From: an uncultured Eubacteriales bacterium
Lineage (GTDB): Bacteria; Bacillota; Clostridia; Peptostreptococcales; Anaerovoracaceae
Assembly (NCBI GenBank): GCA_905206455.1
Contig: CAJLHL010000069.1
Coordinates: 1-12,840, forward strand
DNA length: 12,840 nucleotides
Direction of reading: 5' to 3'
This document shows positions 7,570 to 12,840 of the stretch, one piece after another. Position numbers and translations under genes: made by a program. The notes beneath the pieces were generated by a model. It was not told the origin of the DNA. It was given only the letters and a program-made list of their open reading frames with translations, and ran no database searches. Positions within the stretch are counted from its first letter, which is position 1. Every line of letters starts with the position of its first letter.

Positions 7570-8274
7570 CTAATAAATCAATGTTCCGATCTTCTCTCCG
7601 CAGACCGCTTTGACGACGTTGCCCTGCTGCCCGAGGGCGAACACGTGGATGACGATGCCGTTGTCCCGGCAGATGGAAGCCGCCGTCGAATCCATAACTT
7701 TAAGATCTTTCTCCAGGACCTCCTGATGTGTGAGCGTATCGTACTTTTTGGCGTCCGGATTGAGCTCCGGATCACTGTCGTATACGGCGTCCACTTTCTT
7801 GGCCAGAAGAATGACGTCCGCTTCGGTCTCTGCGGCTCTGAGGGCCGCTGTGGTGTCTGTGGAGAAGAACGGGTTTCCGATTCCTGCGCCGAAAATCACC
7901 ACGATATTTTTATTGAGCTGATTGATGGCTCTTCTTCTGATGTAAGGTTCCGCGACCTCTCTCATCTCGATCGCCGTCTGCACTCTGGTCGGCATACCAT
8001 TGCGTTCAAAAGCGTCCTGCAGCGCCAGTGAATTGATTACAGTCGCCAGCATTCCCATATAATCCGCGGTAGAACGATCCATACTGCTGCTGGTGCGCCC
8101 TCTCCAGAAGTTGCCTCCTCCCACGACGACGGCGACCTGTACGCCCATATCGCGGATCTGCTTTACTTCCAAAGCGACTTTGTCCAGCATCTCCTCGTCG
8201 AGACCGACGTGCTTGTCCCCTGCCAGCGCTTCCCCGCTGATCTTTAAGATAACTCGCTTATATTTAGGTTCCAT
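7570..8274 (-). CDS. pyrH: UMP kinase
   Basis: PyrH phosphorylates UMP to UDP with ATP and is a hexamer of the amino-acid-kinase fold, feeding RNA, UDP-sugar and CDP-lipid synthesis. The 234-aa protein shows RVILKISGEALAG (Lys11), VVVGGGNFWRG (about 49-59), STADYMGMLATVINSLAL, GNPFFSTDTTAALRAAE (about 133-149) and AKKVDAVYDSDP. The ATG at 8274 is chosen because GGAGAGGTGG directly precedes it. The frame runs 21 codons further to a TTG at 8337, but that would place the start inside the leader hairpin and next to the predicted transcription start. It is the first gene of the leftward operon; the usual upstream rpsB-tsf pair is absent here. Confidence 0.98.
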   Translation of the reverse strand: MEPKYKRVILKISGEALAGDKHVGLDEEMLDKVALEVKQIRDMGVQVAVVVGGGNFWRGRTSSSMDRSTADYMGMLATVINSLALQDAFERNGMPTRVQTAIEMREVAEPYIRRRAINQLNKNIVVIFGAGIGNPFFSTDTTAALRAAETEADVILLAKKVDAVYDSDPELNPDAKKYDTLTHQEVLEKDLKVMDSTAASICRDNGIVIHVFALGQQGNVVKAVCGEKIGTLIY

Positions 8275-8315
8275 AACCACCTCTCCGATCCTGAAATTAT
8301 GCTCTTTTTGAGGTT

Positions 8316-8338
8316 CCGCCCGGTACGGGCCGGACAAC
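8316..8338 (-). promoter_or_regulatory. Stem-loop in the pyrH 5' leader
   Basis: GCCCG and CGGGC form a 5-bp GC stem around a 3-nt loop (GTA on the plus strand). A few more pairs lie outside a single mismatch. It lies between the predicted transcription start and the pyrH ribosome binding site. No U-run follows in the leftward direction, so it is not a simple intrinsic terminator. A role in RNA stability or leader control is only a guess. Confidence 0.4.
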
Positions 8339-8352
8339 CCCGTTCAGAATTC

Positions 8353-8381
8353 AATATAACATGTTTTCCGATTTATAGCAA
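8353..8381 (-). promoter_or_regulatory. Predicted sigma-A promoter of the pyrH operon
   Basis: On the minus strand, TTGCTA (8376-8381) and TATATT (8353-8358) are separated by exactly 17 nt. The -10 box is preceded by TGT, giving an extended TGnTATATT. Transcription would start near 8346, leaving a roughly 70-nt leader before pyrH. This is the best promoter-like sequence seen for the leftward operon. Confidence 0.7.
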
Positions 8382-8604
8382 CGACTTGACAGATCAACCT
8401 TTTCTCTTTTTTCCCATCCCGCCGCACAGCGGCCCCTGCTGACAGAGCGTGAATTTTTTCCCGATACACGGCTGTCCCTTTTCCTCAGCTCTTCTGCACA
8501 ACGCCCAGCTCCCGCCGCCCGATCTGCGTTTACGATCCGAAACATGAGTTTTCACCGCTCTGCGCGGCGTTTCGTCTTTTCCGCCTTTTCGACGCAAACA
8601 TCAT
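8382..8604. other. Divergent intergenic spacer without a recognised gene
   Basis: This stretch separates the two predicted promoters. It contains a short GC hairpin (GCCGC, ACA loop, GCGGC at 8421-8433) and a second weak one around 8554-8566 (CCGC, GCGG), neither followed closely by a U-run. The minus strand holds a Cys-rich open frame (8394-8597) without an ATG or a good ribosome binding site. I see no tRNA, repeat array or known riboswitch. Confidence 0.5.
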
Positions 8605-8608
8605 TTGC
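8594..8608. promoter_or_regulatory. Inverted repeat overlapping the -35 box (candidate operator)
   Basis: GCAAA, 5 nt, TTTGC forms a 15-bp perfect-arm palindrome that covers the first bases of the predicted -35 element of the rightward operon. Such placement fits a repressor site, but one palindrome of this size can arise by chance. Confidence 0.3.
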
Positions 8609-8633
8609 ATTGGGCGTCTGTTTACCTTATTAT
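8605..8633 (+). promoter_or_regulatory. Predicted promoter of the cbiL-FHA/SEDS-PBP operon
   Basis: TTGCAT (8605-8610) and TATTAT (8628-8633) are separated by 17 nt, matching sigma-A spacing. Transcription would start around 8640, about 127 nt before the first start codon. The -35 box lacks full consensus. Confidence 0.55.
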
Positions 8634-8640
8634 TAATTGT

Positions 8641-8727
8641 AGGTTTCAGCCGGTCTTCAGGGGAGGAACCGATCCCCTAACATGCTGCGCCGCCGCAAAC
8701 CGCGGACAGGCGCAAGGACAGCGGCGC
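8641..8727 (+). promoter_or_regulatory. Potentially structured 5' leader upstream of cbiL
   Basis: Two elements are visible. GGTTTC (8642-8647) can pair with GGAACC (8665-8670), while AGGGG (8659-8663) can pair with CCCCT (8674-8678). The two pairings interleave, so they would form a pseudoknot. Further on, a 7-bp GC stem (GCGCCGC 8687-8693 with GCGGCGC 8721-8727) encloses a 27-nt purine-rich interior with GGACAGG and GCAAGGACAG. No U-run follows. The cobalamin riboswitch B12-box and its conserved core are not recognisable. It could be an unrecognised regulatory RNA or chance GC pairing. Confidence 0.3.
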
Positions 8728-8766
8728 TATATCATAAATCTCACAGGGGGAAATGAGGGGGAAACG

Positions 8767-9564
8767 ATGAAAGGCATTTTATACGGCGTAGGCACAGGGC
8801 CCGGCGATCCGGAACTCCTGACGCTGAAAGCGCTGAAAATCATAAGGGAATCCGACATAATCGTCATTCCCGCCGACGATCCGAAAGACTGCGCGTCCTA
8901 CCAGACTGTGGAAAGGGCTTTTCCGCAGATCAGAGAAAAACGACTGATCTGCCTGCCCTTTCCCATGGTCCGAGACAGAGAAAAACGCAGAATCCAGCAG
9001 GAGAAAAACGCGGAAATCATAGCTAAAATTCTCTCGGAAGGAAAACAGGCGGCGTTTCTCACCATAGGAGATCCGTCGATCTACTCCACCTATGGTTATA
9101 TACATAATATTCTCAGGCGGCGGGGATTTGATGCGCGCATCGTCAGCGGCATTCCATCTTTCTGCGCCGCTGCTGCCAGTCTCGGAGAAATTCTCTGCGA
9201 AGACAGAGAAACTCTGGAAATTTTACCTTCTTTTCCTTTATCAGAGAAGGAACCGACTCGTGGCGGGCGGGATATCTCCGGCATTCTCTCGGGAACCGGC
9301 ACAAAAGTGCTGATGAAACCTTCCGGAGACTATACCGCCGTGACAGAAGCGCTGCGCCGGTCCAGACGGACCGCATCCATGGCGGTAAACTGCGGGAGAG
9401 ATGAGGAGCAGACTTTTTCCCGGCTGGAGGATTTTCCGGAGAAGGCAGAATATTTTTCCGTCATTATTTCCAGAAAAGAAAGCGAACCGTTCGCGGCGGA
9501 AGCTCCCGTTTTCGACAACAGCGACAGTGTGACACCGGGAAAGGAGGTCATTCCATATGAGTGA
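8767..9564 (+). CDS. cbiL: Precorrin-2/cobalt-factor II C20-methyltransferase
   Basis: CbiL/CobI transfers a methyl group from S-adenosylmethionine to C20 of precorrin-2 or cobalt-factor II in corrin-ring synthesis. The 265-aa product has the tetrapyrrole-methylase hallmarks: LYGVGTGPGDPELLTLKALK at residues 5-24 (with the PELLTLKA form favoured in CbiL/CobI), SDIIVIPAD, LTIGDPSIYSTYGYI around 98-112, and VSGIPSFCAAAASLGE. It is slightly longer than the usual 220-245 aa because of a polar C-terminal tail. The ATG at 8767 follows GAGGGGG; the frame extends upstream to a TTG at 8605, but that run crosses the promoter and leader. The last 8 bp overlap the FHA-SEDS start, whose ribosome binding site is inside this gene. 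No other corrin gene is visible, so it may serve the cobalamin pathway from a distant site or act on another tetrapyrrole. Confidence 0.88.
   Translation: MKGILYGVGTGPGDPELLTLKALKIIRESDIIVIPADDPKDCASYQTVERAFPQIREKRLICLPFPMVRDREKRRIQQEKNAEIIAKILSEGKQAAFLTIGDPSIYSTYGYIHNILRRRGFDARIVSGIPSFCAAAASLGEILCEDRETLEILPSFPLSEKEPTRGGRDISGILSGTGTKVLMKPSGDYTAVTEALRRSRRTASMAVNCGRDEEQTFSRLEDFPEKAEYFSVIISRKESEPFAAEAPVFDNSDSVTPGKEVIPYE
9541..9547 (+). promoter_or_regulatory. Internal ribosome binding site for the FHA-SEDS gene
   Basis: AAGGAGG lies in the last codons of cbiL, 9 nt before the ATG at 9557. It fixes that start codon despite the 8-bp overlap with the cbiL stop and suggests coupled translation. Confidence 0.8.
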
Positions 9565-11815
9565 AACGCTCGACAGTCTGCAGAACAGTCTTTCCGATAT
9601 TCTGCCTCAGCTGGGCAGCATTATCGGACAGTTTTTCAGCCAGTTAGCCGGAATCGTCGGTTATTTTTTCAGCAGTTTTACCGACGGCTCCCTGTCTTTC
9701 GGGCAGATTTACACAGGGATTATCCGTTGGGTCATGCCTCTTCTGGCGCTCCATATCCTCATCACCGTGCTGCGGAGCATGCTGCGGGTGCGCAACCCCA
9801 AAGAAACCTGGGGATATCTGCTGTCTCCCGATCTGGGAAAATTCTCCATCAACCACTGGGAATGCACGGTGGGCAGAGCCAAGCACTGCGACGTCCGGAT
9901 CAAACTGGCCACCGTTTCAAAAACACAATGCGCGCTGATCCGAAACGATGAAGGGGAGTGGAGAATTCACAATCTCTCGGATAAAAATATCACCTGCCTC
10001 AACGGAGAAGAGTTAACGGAGGACAGACCGCTGCGACACGGAGATACCGTTACCATCGGCGGCGCCGACCTGCGCTTCGAAGCGATTACAGAACTGGAAT
10101 ACCAGCAGAACACGGCCCGGCGCATCCGCAAGAGCAAACCGCTTCCGCCGTGGACTTCTTTTGTATACATCACTGTATTTCAGTTCTTGACCGTCATTCA
10201 GCTCTTTATTTCCAAACCGGAAATCCGGCAGGAAACGGCGATATCTTACGGAATTCTCTGCGCCGTCATGTGGATCTATGTACTGGTGTCCCGGTCTATG
10301 GGAAAGACCGGATTCGAGCCGGAGATTCTGGCTTTTTTCGCCTGTTCTCTCAATCTGGCTATCACGGCCACCGCTCTTCAGAACGCGATGTACAAACAGA
10401 CGATTTCCATTCTTCTCGGAATTCTCCTGTTCACAGCGCTGGGACTTTATCTCAGAGACCTGGATCGGGTCATAAAAACCCGGCATTTTATGGCGGCGGC
10501 GGCGATCGTCCTGCTGCTGATCAACATCGTCTTCAGCGAGGTCTCCCACGGAGCACGCAACTGGATCACGATCTTCGGCATGTCGCTGCAGCCTTCTGAA
10601 CTGACGAAAATCTGTTTTATCTTCGCGGGGGCCGCCGCTTTGGACCGGCTCTTTGAAAAGCGAAATCTGATTGGCTTTATGTGTCTGTCTGGATTTTGCC
10701 TGCTATCTCTGGCGATCATGAGCGACTTCGGTACGGCGGCTATCTTCTTCGCCACCTTTCTGGTCATCGCTTTTCTGCGCTCCGGGGATTTCGCGACGCT
10801 GTCTCTGATCACCGGAGGCGCCGTAGGTGCTCTGCTCCTGGTACTGCGCTTTAAACCTTACGTCGCCGAACGCTTCGCCGTATGGGGACATGCCTGGGAA
10901 CAGGCCAGCGACATGGGATATCAGCAGGTGCGCACCATGTCCGCTGCCGCAAGCGGAGGACTGATCGGCGTGGGCTCCGGAAACGGATGGCTCCACACCG
11001 TAGCCGCATCGGAAACCGATCTGGTGTTCGGCGTGCTCTGCGAAGAGTGGGGACTGATCATCGCTTTTCTGGCGGTAATGTGTATCGTAACCCTCTGCAT
11101 CTTCGCCTTCCGTATGGTGCAGACAGGACGGTCCTCCTATTACACGATCGCCGCATGTGCGGCTACCTCCCTACTGGTGGTTCAGACCATGCTCAATGTC
11201 TTCGGATCGGTGGACATTCTGCCTCTGACAGGCGTGACTTTCCCGTTTATTTCCTGCGGAGGCTCCAGCATGCTGGCCGCCTGGGGACTCCTCGCCTTTC
11301 TGAAAGCTGCGGATACCCGACAGAACGCCAGCTTTGCCGTCAAAAAGAAAACCGCGCTGGGAGAACTCCCTCCGGATCCTCTTTATGAGCTGACCGACGA
11401 AAACATACCGGTGAAAAAAAACCGCGGTCTCTTCCGCAAAAAAAAGACGCCGGAGGAAAATGAACGGGAAATCGAAGAATTTTTCAGCAAATTTGAAAAT
11501 TCCGGAGAGGAATCCCTTCCTTATCTCGACAGTTCCCCGCCCGGAGGGATCGCGGAAAAGACGGCGCAGCAGGAAATCGACGATTTTTTCAGCCTGTTCG
11601 ACGAACCGACGGCCGATGACACACCGAAGGATCGAAGCGAAGCGGGATCTCCGGATCCTTTCACTCCGGAGGATTACGGTGTGCACAGCGGATTTGCGGA
11701 ACCGGAAGAATCCGGCGCGGACCTGAGCCGCACCGGCATATACGACAGAAAAAATTTCACCGGAGGATACTCCAACGGACATGATTACGACAGAGACTGG
11801 AGGGATGACGAATGA
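9557..11815 (+). CDS. FHA domain-SEDS (FtsW/RodA/SpoVE) glycosyltransferase fusion
   Basis: This 752-aa membrane protein combines an N-terminal segment with one membrane helix (about 52-72), a cytosolic FHA domain (about 95-176) and a SEDS peptidoglycan polymerase core (about 200-585). An acidic cytosolic tail follows. The FHA part shows Gly106-Arg107, Ser121, Asn149-Gly150 and HGDTVTIGG; the usual His after the Ser is Gln124. The SEDS part has ARNWITIFGMSLQPSELTK (333-351), DFGTA, YQQVRTMSAAASGGLIGVGSG, TDLVFGVLCEEWG with Asp488 at the position conserved in SEDS enzymes, and TGVTFPFISCGGSS. SEDS proteins polymerise lipid II and partner with class B PBPs, here encoded next with an ATGA overlap. 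Cognate FHA domains bind phosphothreonine, so control by a Ser/Thr kinase is likely. Elongation (RodA) versus division (FtsW) cannot be settled from sequence; an M. tuberculosis RodA-PbpA-like role is my inference. FHA fusion to SEDS is unusual. Confidence 0.95.
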   Translation: MSETLDSLQNSLSDILPQLGSIIGQFFSQLAGIVGYFFSSFTDGSLSFGQIYTGIIRWVMPLLALHILITVLRSMLRVRNPKETWGYLLSPDLGKFSINHWECTVGRAKHCDVRIKLATVSKTQCALIRNDEGEWRIHNLSDKNITCLNGEELTEDRPLRHGDTVTIGGADLRFEAITELEYQQNTARRIRKSKPLPPWTSFVYITVFQFLTVIQLFISKPEIRQETAISYGILCAVMWIYVLVSRSMGKTGFEPEILAFFACSLNLAITATALQNAMYKQTISILLGILLFTALGLYLRDLDRVIKTRHFMAAAAIVLLLINIVFSEVSHGARNWITIFGMSLQPSELTKICFIFAGAAALDRLFEKRNLIGFMCLSGFCLLSLAIMSDFGTAAIFFATFLVIAFLRSGDFATLSLITGGAVGALLLVLRFKPYVAERFAVWGHAWEQASDMGYQQVRTMSAAASGGLIGVGSGNGWLHTVAASETDLVFGVLCEEWGLIIAFLAVMCIVTLCIFAFRMVQTGRSSYYTIAACAATSLLVVQTMLNVFGSVDILPLTGVTFPFISCGGSSMLAAWGLLAFLKAADTRQNASFAVKKKTALGELPPDPLYELTDENIPVKKNRGLFRKKKTPEENEREIEEFFSKFENSGEESLPYLDSSPPGGIAEKTAQQEIDDFFSLFDEPTADDTPKDRSEAGSPDPFTPEDYGVHSGFAEPEESGADLSRTGIYDRKNFTGGYSNGHDYDRDWRDDE

Positions 11816-12840
11816 AAAAGATAACCGCACGGACGATCATCTGTTTTCTTCTCGCTCTGCTCCTGCTGGCAGGTACGCTGTTTTTCACATTCCGCTTCTT
11901 CACCAAAGGCGGCCAATGGGTTTCCTTTCCGTCCAACAGGCATCTGTACACCGACGGCGTTCTGAGCCGGGGGAGAATTCTCGATACAGAGGGCAGCGTC
12001 CTCGCCGCCTACGACGGAGGCTGGCAGTTTCATGACAGCGGAAGTGTGAGAAAGGCCACGCTCCATGTGGTAGGCGACCCCGCCGGGGTGATCGGCACGG
12101 GAGCACTGACGCAGTTCGCTTCTAAGCTGACAGGATATAATCCCATTACCGGCGCCGATACGTTCTTCTCCGGTGGAAAGGACCTGTATCTGACCATCGA
12201 CGCAGATGTCTGCGCCGCGGCCTACGATGCCCTCAACGGCCATAAGGGCACCGTGGGCGTATACAATTACAAGACCGGAGAGATCATCTGCATGGTCAGC
12301 GCGCCAGCTTATGATCCGGCAGATCCTCCTGTCATAGAAGACGGAGATGAGACTTACGACGGCGTATATATCAACCGCCTGATCTCCTCCACCTTCACCC
12401 CGGGCTCCACCTTCAAGCTGATCACCGCAGCGGCGGCGCTGGACAACATCTCCGATATCCATCAGAGAACTTTTGAGTGCAACGGCAGTACAAAAGTCGG
12501 CCAGACGACCGTGACATGTGTCAGAGCCCACGGCACGCTGACTTTTGAAGATGCTCTCAACGTATCCTGCAACGGCGCTTTCGCACAGTTAGCCGTAGAA
12601 ATGGGAAGTTCCGTCATGGAGGAATATGTGGACAAGACGGGACTCACCGATAAATACTCCATCAACGGTATCCGCACCGCGGCTTCATCCTTCGATTTCG
12701 AGGCGGACGGTGAAACGGGTCTCGCCTGGTCCGGCGTAGGACAGGGAAAAGACCTGGTCAATCCCTGCGCGCTGATGATCTTCTGCGGCGCGGCTGCCAA
12801 CGGCGGCAAGGAAGTTGCTCTTGGCCAGCCATGGGCCACT
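11812..12840 (+). CDS. pbpA: Class B penicillin-binding protein, PbpA-like (partial, cut at right edge)
   Basis: The first 343 residues of a bitopic transpeptidase that cross-links peptidoglycan outside the membrane. A cytosolic MKKITAR precedes one membrane helix (about 8-30). A short non-catalytic domain (about 45-120, with LSRGRILDTEGSVLA, the class B hallmark) follows, then the transpeptidase domain (from about 122). The nucleophile motif Ser199-Thr-Phe-Lys202 lies in TFTPGSTFKLITAAAALD, and the second motif Ser252-Cys-Asn254 is present. The third motif (KTG) should lie beyond the edge. WSGVGQGKDLVNPCALM matches the usual GQG...TPLQMA region. The short N-terminal domain resembles mycobacterial PbpA/clostridial PBPs rather than large PBP2 types. 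The ATG overlaps the previous TGA, with GGAGGG 7 nt upstream, so it is made with its SEDS partner. Confidence 0.93.
   Translation, partial: MKKITARTIICFLLALLLLAGTLFFTFRFFTKGGQWVSFPSNRHLYTDGVLSRGRILDTEGSVLAAYDGGWQFHDSGSVRKATLHVVGDPAGVIGTGALTQFASKLTGYNPITGADTFFSGGKDLYLTIDADVCAAAYDALNGHKGTVGVYNYKTGEIICMVSAPAYDPADPPVIEDGDETYDGVYINRLISSTFTPGSTFKLITAAAALDNISDIHQRTFECNGSTKVGQTTVTCVRAHGTLTFEDALNVSCNGAFAQLAVEMGSSVMEEYVDKTGLTDKYSINGIRTAASSFDFEADGETGLAWSGVGQGKDLVNPCALMIFCGAAANGGKEVALGQPWAT

Noticed and set aside
8275..8337. PyrH start at an upstream TTG (21 extra residues)
   Set aside because: It would be within the leader hairpin next to the predicted transcription start, whereas the ATG at 8274 has GGAGAGGTGG immediately before it.
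8421..8460. Intrinsic terminator in the divergent spacer
   Set aside because: The GCCGC/GCGGC hairpin is separated from the only T-run by about 20 nt, and no gene on the plus strand ends upstream.
8605..8766. N-terminal extension of the CbiL frame from a TTG
   Set aside because: It runs through the predicted promoter and GC-rich leader, and the tetrapyrrole methylase domain begins right after the ATG at 8767, which has its own GAGGGGG site.
8640..8766. Classical cobalamin riboswitch or NiCo riboswitch
   Set aside because: The B12 box and conserved cobalamin core are missing, and the full NiCo four-way-junction motif set cannot be traced; only short pieces (CAGCCGG, GGACAG) look similar.
8753..8770. 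Five-codon leader peptide (MRGKR) overlapping the cbiL start
   Set aside because: The nearest AGGGGG is only 2 nt from its ATG, too close to work; the G-rich repeat explains the pattern.

Overview
The window comes from a chromosome of a low-to-mid GC Gram-positive anaerobe, most likely a Clostridia member (Bacillota). The evidence is the gene order pyrH-frr-uppS-cdsA-dxr-rseP-ispG, strong AGGAGG-type ribosome binding sites, and a mycobacterial/clostridial-style SEDS plus class B PBP pair. I cannot name the genus.

Layout: two divergent transcription units leave a shared region at about 8275-8766. The leftward (minus) unit starts at a well-formed sigma-A promoter (8353-8381). It runs for more than 8 kb: pyrH (UMP kinase), frr (ribosome recycling factor), a small PASTA-like protein, uppS, cdsA, a possible 51-aa ORF, dxr, rseP-type site-2 protease, ispG, an NfeD-like membrane protein and an SPFH/band-7 protein. 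The first codons of one more gene lie at the left edge. The rightward (plus) unit starts at a predicted promoter (8605-8633) followed by a roughly 125-nt GC-rich leader. It carries a CbiL/CobI-type precorrin-2/cobalt-factor II C20-methyltransferase, a 752-aa FHA-SEDS (FtsW/RodA) fusion and a PbpA-like class B penicillin-binding protein cut by the right edge. Start and stop codons overlap in both junctions (8 bp and ATGA).

How they fit together: Dxr and IspG are MEP-pathway enzymes supplying IPP/DMAPP. UppS turns these into undecaprenyl diphosphate, the precursor of the lipid carrier for peptidoglycan. CdsA makes CDP-diacylglycerol for phospholipids. The rightward operon encodes a glycan polymerase and its transpeptidase partner, which use the lipid II built on that carrier. 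PyrH supplies UDP (and so UDP-sugars and CDP-lipids), and Frr serves translation. RseP and the NfeD/SPFH pair are membrane proteolysis or membrane-organisation functions.

Most notable points: an FHA phosphothreonine-binding domain built into the SEDS polymerase itself, with a repeated EI(E/D)(E/D)FFSxF(E/D) motif in its cytosolic tail; a free-standing, unanchored PASTA-like domain between frr and uppS; and a lone cobalamin-type methyltransferase translationally coupled to the cell-wall genes. FHA and PASTA modules are both hallmarks of PASTA Ser/Thr kinase signalling, so the window may hold an unusual arrangement of that regulation. No mobile elements, CRISPR arrays, tRNA or rRNA genes were seen.
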